Shown here one piece after another: positions 11,824 through 34,643 of a stretch of DNA of 64,000 bases. The stretch is from Cucumis sativus (Eukaryota > Streptophyta > Magnoliopsida > Cucurbitales > Cucurbitaceae). The notes beneath the pieces are model-generated. The model was not told where the DNA came from, ran no database searches, and was given only the letters and a program-made list of their open reading frames with translations. Both the position numbers and the translations under genes were made by a program. Location of the stretch: positions 20,426,307 to 20,490,306 of the forward strand of contig NC_026661.2 of the NCBI RefSeq assembly GCF_000004075.3, written 5' to 3'. Position 1 is the first letter of the stretch. Each line of letters begins with the position of its first letter.

Positions 11824-12651
11824 ATAACTCTGCTCGAAGGCTGCAGCTTGACTGTGACATGCTCATCTAGATAGAAATAGTTTTTTCGTTATACCATTTG
11901 ATAGGAAATTTTTACTGTGAATTAGTGTAAAGTCTTCTTCACTTTATTTTTATTTTTCTTTTTCTTTTTGTGAATCTGGTGCCTGTTTATCTCTTCTCCA
12001 TGAAATTGGAGGTAATTAAAAGTAAGAAGAACGGGGGAGATTTAATTTAAAGAGTTATAGGATAAAGTATTGGGATTTTATTTTTTGATCAAAAGAGAAG
12101 AGGGGAGAAAATTGGGAAGTTGTGTCATTTAAGGGGAAATTTTTGTTCCTGGGTATTGACAGGGAAAAATCTAATTTTAATGATATTTATTTGAAGACAA
12201 TGAGATCCAACCAATAACATCTCTCTCACCAAACTCCAATTTCATCTATTCTTTGTGTTTTTTTTATTATTTATATATATATAACTAATGAAAATGTATT
12301 ATCATGGAGTAAAAATCATAACAACATATTAATGGTGCATTTTATAAAAATAAATTTTGTTGATTAATTTTTTAATCTTGTTTTATAAATTGTTCATCTT
12401 ACAGAATTATTCAAATCTACGTATTCTCCAATTTTTTATTCAAACCATATAAAATAAGATTTAAAGTTTATTAAAAATACATTAGATTGAATTTAGATAC
12501 AGGAAAATTTGAATTTATTAATCTTTCGTTATTACTTGAAAATATTTAATCATATGAAACCATAGAGATTAAATCATGACCTAGAGGGTTAAAATTGTAA
12601 TTTCAAATGAAAGAGAAATAAAGATTTAAGTGAGGCGCAATTATTTTTACA
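11824..12651. other. FRS6 3' UTR and spacer
   Basis: The first ~150 bases look like the 3' untranslated region (T-rich, with TTTGTG tracts). The rest is AT-rich, with a TA run near 12274-12284 and no coding potential. Confidence 0.5.
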
Positions 12652-12724
12652 TTTTGGCGGAATATTTAAGAAAGAGGGAAAGGAGAGAAGTGAAAGCCCG
12701 GAATTTCAGTCGCTTTGGCGCGAA
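12652..12724 (+). promoter_or_regulatory. Two E2F-like sites in the HUS1 promoter
   Basis: TTTTGGCGG is at 12652-12660 and TTTGGCGCGAA at 12714-12724. The second fits the E2F consensus TTTSGCGC and is almost palindromic. They lie about 65-140 bases before a strong leader donor (12790) and about 300-370 bases before the HUS1 start codon. E2F sites mark genes expressed at G1/S, which fits a checkpoint-clamp subunit. Function is inferred from motif and position. Confidence 0.6.
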
Positions 12725-12789
12725 TTTTGCAAAGCCCATCTTCCTCAAGCTTGGAGAAGTTAACGACTGCCATAGCTTCTCCTCTCAAG

Positions 12790-12988
12790 GTACGTTCTCT
12801 TCTTAGACTTCCTCTTTGGTTTCTACATCATACCTATTCCTTCACTCAATCACTTTATTATGATTCATGATTGTTTTAGAATGGACGAACTTCGATTGTC
12901 CAATATTTTTTTATATCTGAATTCGTAGGACTATAATGGTTGATCTTACTTAATTTTGGGAATCGTCTCGTTTTCATTTTCTTTCCAG
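12790..12988 (+). other. Probable 5'-UTR intron of HUS1
   Basis: The donor CAAG|GTACGT at 12790 is near consensus, and TTTCTTTCCAG ends at 12988, 38 bases before the ATG. Between them the sequence is T-rich, as expected of a plant intron. Confidence 0.6.
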
Positions 12989-13026
12989 CGCGTTTAAGAA
13001 GACGGAATTACTAATAGATTTGAGAA

Positions 13027-13986
13027 ATGAAGTTTAAGGCATTTCTGACGGATAATGGTGTAAATCTCCTTGAGAAGAGGTTTCTACCTGCCCTAGATAA
13101 GATGGGGAAGATATGCCATCTCTATTTGACTAGAGATTATGTTATCTTCTTGCATAACCTTCTTAACGGTGATGGAATTCAATCAATTGCTCAGTTTCGT
13201 AAAGAAGCTTTGTTTGATGATTATCGAATTTCCAGCCAGAATGATGATCGTATTGCGTTTACTGTAGATATTTCCCTTCTCCACCGCGCAGTTCGTAGTA
13301 GTGTTAGTATTTGTTCTGAGTTTGGTAATGGTCCAACGGCAAATCGTCTTCAAATTAAGTTGGTGAAGAAGTTGCCTTTGAATTGCACCCAACCTATGCC
13401 TTTCCTTACATTTGAGACTAAAGGGTATAAGTCTGCTGTTATTCAGGATGTGCCGATCTCGAAGCCCATGTCGAGAGCTCAAGTTCTTGAACTTCAAACT
13501 GCTCTAGATATGGCACAAGATTTGCCTCAGACGCTTGTGCAGGTTCCTGATCTTAACCAGTTGCAGAACTTTGTGGATCGGATGAAGAATGTTGGGGATT
13601 TGTTGAATGTCTCCATAAGCAAGTATGGAGATTTACATGTGCAGATTTCGACAGGGTTGATTACTCTTGGTGCTGAGTATCGAAAATTATTCGTCATAGG
13701 GGAACAAGCAAGAGCTCCAGCTGAAGATCAAAATCTAAGTGCTCAGACTAGATCAACCAGGGCGATATTGAGGGGAGATGCTCAATCTGTACAGGTGAGT
13801 GTGAAGCACTTTGCTAAGAGTCTTCAGTATCATTTGGCCAAGCCAGATTGCACTTTCTATGGCATTGCTCCACAGGGTGCTTGCTTGACCGTGATATTTC
13901 AGTTCTTCATTCCTGGCTCTCGGCAAACTGATAAATCAATCAGTCTACATTGTCGGCTTCCTGTACTTGATCCCGGAACAAGTTAA
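13027..13986 (+). CDS. HUS1: Checkpoint clamp subunit HUS1
   Basis: An intronless coding region of 319 residues. It begins 'MKFKAFLTDNGVNLLEKRFL', the family's N-terminal strand-helix, and contains 'LYLTRDYVIFLHN', 'DDRIAFTVDISLLHRAVRS', 'RLQIKLVKKLP' and 'PFLTFETKG', which are sliding-clamp (PCNA-like) elements. The second half has 'VQVSVKHFAKSLQYHLAKP' and ends at 'LPVLDPGTS'. HUS1 forms the RAD9-RAD1-HUS1 (9-1-1) ring that is loaded at damaged or stalled DNA and activates ATR signalling in the nucleus. Length agrees with plant HUS1 proteins as I remember them (Arabidopsis At1g52530). E2F-like sites upstream suggest cell-cycle regulation. The start is unambiguous, since this is the first Met of the conserved domain. 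It follows FRS6 in the same direction. Confidence 0.95.
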   Translation: MKFKAFLTDNGVNLLEKRFLPALDKMGKICHLYLTRDYVIFLHNLLNGDGIQSIAQFRKEALFDDYRISSQNDDRIAFTVDISLLHRAVRSSVSICSEFGNGPTANRLQIKLVKKLPLNCTQPMPFLTFETKGYKSAVIQDVPISKPMSRAQVLELQTALDMAQDLPQTLVQVPDLNQLQNFVDRMKNVGDLLNVSISKYGDLHVQISTGLITLGAEYRKLFVIGEQARAPAEDQNLSAQTRSTRAILRGDAQSVQVSVKHFAKSLQYHLAKPDCTFYGIAPQGACLTVIFQFFIPGSRQTDKSISLHCRLPVLDPGTS

Positions 13987-14368
13987 ATTGTGATTGCCTT
14001 CTCGCATGTTGGCTATCAATTTTAGAGCAACAGTCAAGTGGAATTTGGCTGAAGTATTGAAGTGTATTGGTCATGTTTTCAGGTGGAATTGTGGAAATAT
14101 GAGTTTTTTTTTCTTATTTTGCTTCTTGAATACAAATGCTCATGTCAAGTACCTGTGGATTTAGATCTCAGTAAACAGCTAGAAATTTCTGGTCTTGGGT
14201 CATTGTCTCTGGTTGAACATCAATCTTTTTGGTTTGAGGATGAGATCAGTCCCTAGGTATGAATTCGTGAACTGTGCCATTCATATCTATCAAACTGCAA
14301 ACAGGTGTTTTGTCCATCATCATATGTCTCAGCTCTCTTAGGTCACTCCGAGTTTGGAAAAAAAAAAT
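13987..14368 (+). other. HUS1 3' UTR and spacer
   Basis: There is a 64-codon open frame at 14062-14256, but its composition and lack of similarity suggest untranslated RNA. No other feature is seen before the tRNA genes. Confidence 0.5.
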
Positions 14369-14393
14369 TGCGGTGAACGTGGATCGAACACGT

Positions 14394-14436
<43 letters not shown>

Positions 14437-14441
14437 CCCGC
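14369..14441 (-). tRNA. tRNA-Phe (GAA)
   Basis: A 73-base cloverleaf read on the minus strand: acceptor start GCGGGGA, D-loop AGTTGGGA, anticodon loop CTGAAGA with anticodon GAA, T-loop TTCGATC and discriminator A; CCA is not encoded. It matches the plant cytosolic tRNA-Phe, including the odd G-A pair in the acceptor stem that the whole family shows. Unlike the two other copies here, its T stem begins with A and ends with T instead of G and C, a paired change that keeps the stem. A run of eight T follows on the minus strand (pol III terminator), and an AT-rich TATAAATA with a CAA motif precedes it, as in active plant tRNA genes. Confidence 0.95.
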
Positions 14442-14519
14442 ATTTGATAATTACTATTTATAAGTTACAATAATTATAGTTTATTTTTAAAAATATGAAT
14501 TATTTAGATTAAAAACATT

Positions 14520-14544
14520 TGCGGTGAGCGTGGATCGAACACGC

Positions 14545-14587
<43 letters not shown>

Positions 14588-14592
14588 CCCGC
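14520..14592 (-). tRNA. tRNA-Phe (GAA)
   Basis: A second 73-base tRNA-Phe, 78 bases from the first and in the same orientation. Internal boxes A and B are intact and the anticodon is GAA. The T stem is the standard GCGTG/CACGC. A run of five T lies just downstream on the minus strand; TATAA and CAA motifs lie just upstream. It is identical to the copy at 21915-21987. Confidence 0.96.
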
Positions 14593-15879
14593 AATTTGAT
14601 TATAAAAATTGTCATTATAATAATTATACTCTACAAAATATAAGAAATTGAGGAGGAAAAAAATGCTTTTTAAAAAGTTCATTCCCACGGTTTGGCGATC
14701 TAAACTTAGATTTCTGAAAGATTGAATAATTAAATATTCTTTAAATTATACAATAATGTGAATGAAATCTCCAAGTTGAGGCTCTCTCTGTTTTGTTTTC
14801 TAATAGAAAGCTATAATTAAGTTGTTATGTTTTAAAAGTTAGATTTCATCGTTATGGTCTATTTCATGTATAGTATTTACGAAAACTTTAACACTTTTCA
14901 CATAGTTTCTTTTAGATGGTAAATTCTTAAGTGTTACTTTCTTCTGAAACCAACTAAAACATTTTTTTTTCTTTTGCTTTGCACAACACCAAAACAACCT
15001 AGTACTACAAAATAATAAAATGAGTGATTGTGAGAACGAATTATGATCTCTACAAAATTTGTAATTTTTGTTGTGATTGTCATTCGCTTTAAAACCACAA
15101 CCAAACTTCTCTACAACTTCGTGGTGGTTAGACTAGACAAGATACAAAAAGAAATCACAATGCATCTTCAAAATCACATTATGAGATCTAAGCAATTTGT
15201 CGTGGACGAGAACCTACAATTGAAAAGTTGAATGATGCATTTTAAAGTTATTCAATGTCATGCAACATATAATGTTTATTTTCATTAGTTTATGGAATTA
15301 TGTTATCGTCCATTTATGATTCGATCGTATGAAAAAAAAAGAACTAAATATGAATTTCTAATTTTTAAATGATAAAAGCTAAACCATATAACCACCTAGT
15401 AAGCCAACAAAAGGAAAAACAAAATCAACTTTTAACTAATTTTTTTTGCCATTAGGTCCATAGATTCAAAGATTCCCATGTTCATGAATAATTTGGCATT
15501 CATTAGTGCTGTAGAAAAAGATGAATGAAGTGTGAAAAAAAGGAATATAATGTAGTTAACAATGTGCGATGAGAAAGCTCATTGGAAAAATCAAAGAACC
15601 TCATTTATATGTGTATATATAACGATACATTGTTATCGATTTGCCCATTGTGGCAGCTGCCTTGTGCGTGTGCATTCTAAACCTTGATTGGGCCCAAACT
15701 TCAAAAACGATCCAAAACCCACTTCCAGCAGTCAAAGCCTCCGAGTGCCGCAACGATTCCGGAGGCAGCATTGTATGTGTTACCTGAAAAACTGGCGCGA
15801 ATTCGTTTCTCAGGCAATCCTTTTCGCCGGAATCCCAAATTTCTAGATTTCCTTTGGCCGCTGAACAAATTCATAGCAA
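14593..15879. other. Spacer and promoter/leader of the EREX-like gene
   Basis: AT-rich until about 15600, with no credible gene. A TATATATAA lies near 15613-15621, and the following 260 bases are GC-richer and likely transcribed leader of the PX-domain gene. Open frames here are short and lack similarity. Confidence 0.5.
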
Positions 15880-18800
15880 ATGAATCTTTACGCTCAAGAC
15901 CTGTCACCGTTGGATTTTAATTTTGGGTTCTCCGAAACCTACGGTCAGCCCTTCTCTCGCCTTCGCGCTTCCTCCGCTATTTCTTCAACTGCCTACCTCG
16001 ATGAAGACGACGACGTTTACCGTCCTGGCTGGGCTACAAGGAATAAGCGCGATATGCCCAGCGACATCCCCTCCAATCGTCGGCATGACGGTTCGTCGCC
16101 TCTTCCACTGGGAATGGACTGGAGTCCTCCTCCTCAGAAATGGGTATTGGATCTTTTTTTATTATTTTCATGCTTTTGGGTGTTGCGTGTTCTTGTTGTA
16201 GCTTCGGTTTTGAATTATAAGTTTGTTTCTTAATGCTGCTTCTCATATTTTTCGATTTGGGTGTTAAGCTTTTTTGACGATTTCATATTGAATCTGTAGC
16301 TTTGGTGAAGTGAATTGCATTTTGGTATAATTGCGTTGTTGGTTATGATTAGCTTGGTGATAGTTTCAATATGATTGGAGCTGGTTATCTTTTTTGTAGG
16401 CCATATATAACATTGTGGATGAAGTGGTAAGGTATTTATTTAGTTTAGTTGTTTATGAATTTCATACTGGGGTTCATACAAAAGCCAAATATCTTTGACA
16501 TCCAACCTCACTGCTACTCGCTATCTAGAACGATGTTATTGGGATGTTGATCGATGCTGCTCTCCTTTCGTGCACTATGTGATTTGAGTTGCTTGTGGAA
16601 AGTGGGATCTTTCTAAGAACGATATCGTCCATGTTTTGTTATAGTTAATGGTTTGAGTTCGGTTTGATATGCCCTAATAAGTGGTTTTGGGCTAGTTCTT
16701 CAAATTGACTGTTACCCTTATACATTTTCAGAGAGGTAAGACGTAGTTGTACTTGTAAGTTGTAACCATGGAAAATGACGTTGTTGGCCTAGGGGAATGT
16801 AACAACCACATGACTTAATGGAGTATATAGCTATTTTCTTCTCTCTCTCTCTCTCAAACATAGTTCCGACTTCTGTCGTCCCAGGATGAAATAATTTGTT
16901 TATAGTTGACAATTGAAATGGTAGTCTTCCATGTTTTTGTGTTATGAATGATGCTATTTTCTAGTTTTGGTTGAAAATAAACCTTAGAGTTTTCAACGAT
17001 AGTAGTACAGACTAATTTATGTTGGCCTCCTGCCAGCACTCTATCAAATTACTTTTGCGTTTATTGCCCTTTTGTATTTACTAATTGGAAAGGATTATTT
17101 TGAGTTGTGAGCTCCTTCATTTTTAGGTGTGTTTACGTATCATGTATTTTTTGTGTATCGTTGAGATTTATTGTTTTCTTATATAAATAAAGGATGGACC
17201 AGCTACAGCGTGGCCTCATGATCCGTCCACTGGATGGAGCTATTGTGTCACAGTTCCTTCTTGGACTACAATTCCCAAATCAGATGGTTCAGATCCTGTC
17301 GTGGTAATTTCCAAGTTTCTGTTGTTTGTCTTCTGAGGGCAAAAACAATAACCATTGTTTGTGCATGTGCATTAATGTGATTTGTGAGTGCGTTATTCTT
17401 CCTTTCCTCTCTAGGGGGAAGTCTTTCTTAGTTACTTTTACTTTGATTTGACTATTGCAACCTCAATATCCATGTTTATGCATCTAGGTTTTTTCTTCTT
17501 TTGCCCTTACTATTATTATTACTATTACTATCATCTTTTTCATGCTGGTTTTTTACAAGATAGATATTTATATAAGTAAATTGCTTGAATATGTTTAGGA
17601 AGCTTTTCTTCCAACATTTTCTTTACGAAAAAAGTCATGCTAACAATACTGAGGTATGCAACTTTTTATTTATATTACAACTCACATGACAATTGTATTT
17701 AAAAATCAAAACAAATTGCTCACTATTTACTCCTTATACTTGGCATCAGATTTCCTTCCATATTTTGTGGATTTTAACTCGAACATGGTGATATCTGCAG
17801 GGCTCTTGTTATTATAAGACTATTCCTGTCTATACTCATATTGTGTTCAACATGGCCGTAGTGCTCAATATTTTGGAAAAACTTTATGATTTTTATTTTA
17901 TGCTTTAACAATCAAAATTTACAGTTTTATATGGTTCAAGTTGGATTGCAATCTCCAGAAGGTATCACCTCTACAAGAGGAATATCAAGAAGATTTAATG
18001 AGTTTCTAGAGCTATTTTACGAGGTAACAGTTATTATCTTATGCTTTTTTTAAACTTGTTAGTTGTTAGTGTTCCTCATTATGTAACATTTATTTTAATT
18101 TTAGGCATTACATTGTAATTTTTTTGCTTATTTATAATCTAACACTTAAAGATCTGTCTTTAAGGATGCGTTGAATTTATCTGTGCTCTTTATTATCTTT
18201 TGTAGCTCAAAAGAGCATTGCCTAAGAAACAATTGCCTCCAGCTCCACCAAAAAAGGTTTTGAGATTGAAAAACAGCACGTTTTATGATGAGGTATTGAA
18301 CATTTTGTTTCACTTTTTATTTATTTATTTATTTTATTTTTGAAGGTTACAACTGTCGAATCAAGTTGAAGGATGTACAACTTATGACTGACAATTGTGC
18401 ATGATAAATATGATGTATCAAATTAAGGAATTGAAAACAATCTAAAATGCCTTTAATTATTTCATCACAGCGGAAGTCTTCCTTGGAGGAATGGATGGAA
18501 AAGATGATGTCAGACATCGACGTATCACGAAGTTTTCCAGTGGCAAGTTTTCTTGAACTGGAAGCTGCTGTGAGATCTTGTAGGTGTTCTATGAATGGAC
18601 TATAAAAAAATGAAAAAAAAAAAAAAAGACAAGAAAGAAAAATTTGAGCAACCATATATATGATTTAAGCGAACATATTAGCATGTTTGGCCGATTATGA
18701 TTTGTCTATTAATGTTGTGTTAATCAAAACCCGATTCTTTGCATCTTAATTTTTCAGTTTTCAGTGATAACCACGAGATCACAGATGAGGTTTCTTCTGG

Positions 18801-20933
18801 TAATATCATGGACCAGCCAATTACACTATCAAGCTCAACTGTGTCTATTGCTCCTTCTTCTTCTGTTACCTCCAGTCCACGTGATGATACTTGTTATGGG
18901 GAACCTGAACTTGGAGCTCCAAGATATGGAGATGACGAGGGTGTAGAATTGGGAATGGATGAACCTGCACTGGAAAAAGCTGGAACAGACATGGAAAATC
19001 TAGTAGTAAGATCAAACGAAGAAATGTCTGAGAGACAATTCCTTGCACCAAAGGTGTGGGTGATTTTGATTGTGCGTCATTTATTTGCTTCAGTTTTAGA
19101 TACTTCATGATCTATATTGTGTACGATCACGATCAGAGCTTCAAATTTTGGGAGTTCTATTTTCTTTTCCCTTTTTTTCCTTCAAGGGATTTTCAGTATT
19201 AAAAGTCTCATTTGGATTGTTGATTCACGATATTAGCCCAATTCTTATCCCCTTGGTTTTGTTTCATCGCCTACATTAAAGAATTTTCAACTTTTTAATA
19301 TTGCATGTGCTTAGTGTTTTATTTAGGTGGAGGATACTTCCAATCGTGAGTGGTTCTTTCTCTTTTTTTTGCCATACGTTTCTTATTTACTTGCTCTCAT
19401 CTGATTGTCATTTAGATTTCAAAGCCTTGGTTTTTTTCCAGGATGAACAAGTGCCCACAGAATCAACAATAACGTCACTTTTAGAGGAGAACAAAATTTT
19501 GCTGCAAGAGTTGGATGATTCAAGAGAACAACTTGAGTACTTACAAAAACAATATGAAGAGTTTGTGATGAAATCCAAAGCAGATGTCGATTTGTTTGTC
19601 AAAGAAATTAAATCTCTTCGAGGTACACAGTCAGATTTGAGGCAGGAATGCAGCCAAATGATGAAAGAGAAATCAGAATTAGAGGTAGATTTCTCCTTTC
19701 CCCATGTGGGTTTCATGCAGGTTCCTAGTGGCGTCCTCTTCAGTTTTTTCAATAGAGTTATACAACGTTCTTTTTTCGAAGATTTGGAAACTTTTAGACT
19801 CTTTCTTTAATTCTATTTGTCTGTTGCTGGCATTTTAAACTGTTTTTTGGGAGATCTCTCATGTTGTTCTTCGCATGTGTCTTACCTATCTTGCTAATTC
19901 TTTAGCGTTCTAAATTTTATGATTCTCACGGCTTAAGGCAATTTTAAGTGAGAAATTATTTAAGCTTGGTTGCAATTGTAATGTAGAAAAGGGAAACTCA
20001 CATGTGGATCAAGTTGACGAAAAACATAACTGATATTTCCAATCAATGAGAGGATGTTGCCAGATGAATTTTTTGAGAAAAGGATTAGTCATTTACATTG
20101 CAATAGAAGGCTGGAAGACGGTTCCTTCATAGATTTTCATCAAGATCAAACAATGAAATGATAAACTTATTGGTAGCTTTTGGGTGTTCAATGTCAATGA
20201 TGAGATGAAAGTTGCTGTGGTGATCTCTCAGGACGCTACACTGCATTTAATTGGATGTGCCATTTAATAATAGAGTGCAACACGTCCATTTTTTATTTAA
20301 TTTGTGCTTATTTTGGTGGTGGTGTTTTGTTATTTCTCTCTTTGTATGTAATGTTTATTTGCCCTGTCCAATAATATATAGTCTTTCTTCTGTTTTTTTA
20401 GAGGATACTTCAAACTGAAAGACAAAGAATGGAGCAAGCTGATATTGCTAATCAAAAGCTTCTGCATGATTGTGAAATTCTTCACTACCGCCTTCAAGAT
20501 TCTAGTGTCGACTTTTTCATTGAGCAGGAAAATAAACTAATTTTGGAAACTGCTTCAACAGCTGACGATGCCATAGATCTGTTGGCAACATCTGATAATC
20601 ACGTCAATCTTCTTTTAGCAGAGGTACTTGCGTTTGTTTCCATTGAAATGTATTTGCATATTGAACTTCTTCACCCTGATCAATGGCACAAGTTTTGGTC
20701 CATACAAACAGGCAAAGCTTCTGGCGCATGATGCAAACGACAGCAATAACCCTGCTGGATCAGCCACACCAAATGGAGCAGCTGACCAAGTATTAAGTAA
20801 CATACTAGCAAATATGCTTCTCGAAAATGCCCGATTAAGGATGCAGGTGAACTCCGTCATCCGCTGTGCTCTAAATGCAAATGGGACCAGTGAGAAAGAT
20901 GAAGATGAATCTCTCAAGGAAGAACTGTTCTAA
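15880..20933 (+). CDS. EREX: EREX-like PX-domain endosomal Rab5 effector
   Basis: Nine exons: 15880-16143, 17193-17303, 17925-18023, 18206-18292, 18471-18579, 18758-19053, 19442-19684, 20402-20623 and 20712-20933. All junctions are GT-AG and in frame, giving 550 residues. The block '[18 protein letters not shown]' (about 68-85) is a plant EREX/EREL hallmark. The PX phosphoinositide-binding domain follows (about 105-218) with '[10 protein letters not shown]', '[14 protein letters not shown]', '[15 protein letters not shown]', 'LPPAPPKK' and '[11 protein letters not shown]'. An acidic Ser-rich spacer precedes a long coiled coil (about 323-477: '[20 protein letters not shown]'), and the tail has '[20 protein letters not shown]'. 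In Arabidopsis EREX (At3g15920) and its EREL relatives bind active Rab5 GTPases on endosomes and support vacuolar trafficking of storage proteins. Which of the three Arabidopsis genes it matches best is judged here mainly by neighbourhood. Confidence 0.9.
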
Positions 20934-21914
20934 GCAAGTTTTTAGAGGAAGAGATTCCTGAATGCACATATACAATGACCTTATACTGTAGTGGCAAGAA
21001 ATGGGAGAGCTGTAGATTTGAAATAAATGCAACAGATGTTGCCCACTAATTTGCAACTCCTAACAAATTTGGTTGTGGGAGGTATAGAAATGATGTATCA
21101 ATTTAATATTTAACGAAGTGCCTAATTGCTTAGCTTAGCCAAGCCAATCTTTGGGCATTTGAAGACTTTGCTCTTGGTAAGAGCTCAAACAAAATTTGGG
21201 TGGCTAAATTTAGTGTTGATTAAATGAAATTTCACTGATATTCATGATCTGTCTCTCCTTGCTTCATTGATATATTATCTTCTCAGTAAACTCCTGGGCC
21301 TAATGCATAATTGCTTTTAACCATCTGCATACAGAGAAAAAGTAAAAGCTAGCTCCCGTGGATAAAGGGAAATTTCTACTAACATGTTGGCATTAGAAGG
21401 AAATTTTGAAAGAGTTCTATTACCATAACATCAACTACTTCTCTGTGTACTATTGAAACTATTCTTTCTCTAACCTGGAGATTTTAAATTTCTATTTACA
21501 CTTTGAAGATGCTCGTGATTATCGATGGAAGAGATGAATCGTTATTTTGATTGTGTTACAGAAAAGTCAACGAGAGTAACAAAGCTATCAACAAAATATT
21601 AGTAATATATATAAAAAAAAAAACTGTAAATTAAGCTAATGGGTTGAAATGTTTAGCCACCGGATTAAATATGAATTTTCTATATTCCAACAAATATGAA
21701 GCTATTATACTGTCAAATATTCTGCCTATACAGTCATTTTCAAATTTTCAAAGTCACTCAATTTTGCAAAACCATATCATATTGAGTTCAAATAAAATTT
21801 CATAGCTATATAAATAAAATAAGATGTAATGTTTTTTGTTTTTAATGTTATGATTATTTTTTCAAAGTGATAGTAAGAAATCAATTAGATTAAAATAATT
21901 TTATAAAACAAATT
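20934..21914. other. 3' UTR and spacer before tRNA-Phe
   Basis: The first ~200 bases are likely the 3' untranslated region of the PX-domain gene. The rest is AT-rich without coding potential. TTTTATAAAACAAATT directly before the tRNA resembles the TATA-like and CAA signals of plant tRNA genes. Confidence 0.5.
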
Positions 21915-21919
21915 GCGGG

Positions 21920-21962
<43 letters not shown>

Positions 21963-21987
21963 GCGTGTTCGATCCACGCTCACCGCA
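21915..21987 (+). tRNA. tRNA-Phe (GAA)
   Basis: A 73-base cloverleaf on the plus strand with acceptor GCGGGGA, anticodon GAA, T-loop TTCGATC and discriminator A. It is identical to the minus-strand gene at 14520-14592 and lies in inverted orientation to it, on the other side of the PX-domain gene. It lies about 390 bases upstream of the PRP8 start codon, on the same strand. Confidence 0.96.
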
Positions 21988-21991
21988 TAAA

Positions 21992-21997
21992 TTTTTT
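21992..21997 (+). terminator. Pol III terminator of tRNA-Phe
   Basis: A run of six T begins five bases after the discriminator base; a second run of six T follows at about 22005-22010. Confidence 0.7.
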
Positions 21998-22030
21998 AAA
22001 CTTCTTTTTTACCTTTAGTACCATTTTAAA

Positions 22031-22072
22031 TGGGCTGGGCTTGCTTAAAACTGCCCATGAACGCTAGGCCCA
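22031..22072 (+). promoter_or_regulatory. Site II-type elements upstream of PRP8
   Basis: TGGGCT overlaps a second GGGCTT at 22031-22042, GCCCA lies near 22053-22057, and GGCCCA (TGGGCC on the other strand) is at 22067-22072. TGGGCY 'site II' motifs are typical of plant housekeeping and ribosome/RNA-processing genes active in dividing cells. They lie about 310-350 bases before the start codon. No clear TATA box was seen, which fits this promoter class. Confidence 0.45.
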
Positions 22073-22378
22073 ATCTAGGAACCGACAACCGCAATGGTCG
22101 GTTCGTCATTTACCAAGATCCGATAACCCGACTCGCTCCATTTTAGTCTCAGCTCTTTCATCTCCCTCACCCATTAGTCTCGCTTCTACTGAGCGGGCAA
22201 GGGAGCTTAACCCCTCAAAGCCCTAGAAAGTGCCATTGAAGAAGCTCCACTAGCTTCTTCTTCTCTTATCAGCGAGCTGTATTTTCGTCTTGTATAGACC
22301 TTTCATCTCTGGAACCGATCGGAAGTTCGGAGTTTCTTGGTCTCAGTTTGTAGATTAGATTTATCTTGGCGTCTCAAT

Positions 22379-33811
<11,433 letters not shown>

Positions 33812-34643
33812 AAATTTGGTGGCATCATTTATATAATCACTGAACTCATTTATGAAGCAGAGTTACTTTTTTGTTTTCTTTTTGAAGTTTTGAGTGTACA
33901 CATGAAACAAATCCGTGTGTATGTATGTGGTAACAAGTTCAGGATAGAAACTCTTGTGTACTAATACGACTCTGTAATAGATGTAACCTGTAGCCTAAGC
34001 AGAGGATATAAAATCCTAGAGGTTGTAAATTCTAGTTTTGTAAATTCTTATTGATTATTTTAGCTTTTGATAAACATGATTTCTCTTTTGCTCCCTCCCT
34101 TCCGTACAGAAAAAAGAAAAAAGAAGAAAGAAAACTGTGGTTTATTAATAAAGAACTAATACGAGAGCTAACCCATTTTTGTTTCTATCCTATTTCTTAA
34201 GATAGGAATGAAATCTATGAGCAACACGTTATCAATAAATGTGTAAACAACAATATCATTATCAGAGGGGAGCATTAAGTAATACAAATATAGATACATT
34301 AATAAGATTTGGCGTTAATGCAAATTGATGATTTATATATAGTATATATATTTATCCATTAAAATCCTAACAGTAAACAACTTTCAATTTGAATTTTACG
34401 TATTAATGAAGTTTTTCTTTACAAATATACATAGATGTAGGGTTACTTTTTAGTTTTTTCATCTACCAATAGAAGATGCAAAATTGCTTTCTGCTTGATG
34501 GGATGGACTACAATCAGCTTGGCTAAAAATGATGTCCATACCGCCCAACAACACTTCTTACATTTGCAGAAATGCCTTTGCAGTGCCTCATACAACGTGA
34601 ATTCGATGAACGATGAGGTGCAAGAGAACAGAGAGAAGGTAGA
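33812..34643. other. Convergent 3' UTRs of PRP8 and the PIFI-like gene
   Basis: No coding potential. PRP8 (plus) and the PIFI-like gene (minus) end toward each other across this 830-base stretch. Two possible untranslated tails meet near the AT-rich middle, and a TATATA run lies near 34334-34350. Confidence 0.5.

Noticed and set aside
14062-14256. Small gene after HUS1
   Set aside because: It lies where the HUS1 3' untranslated region is expected and shows no motif or similarity.
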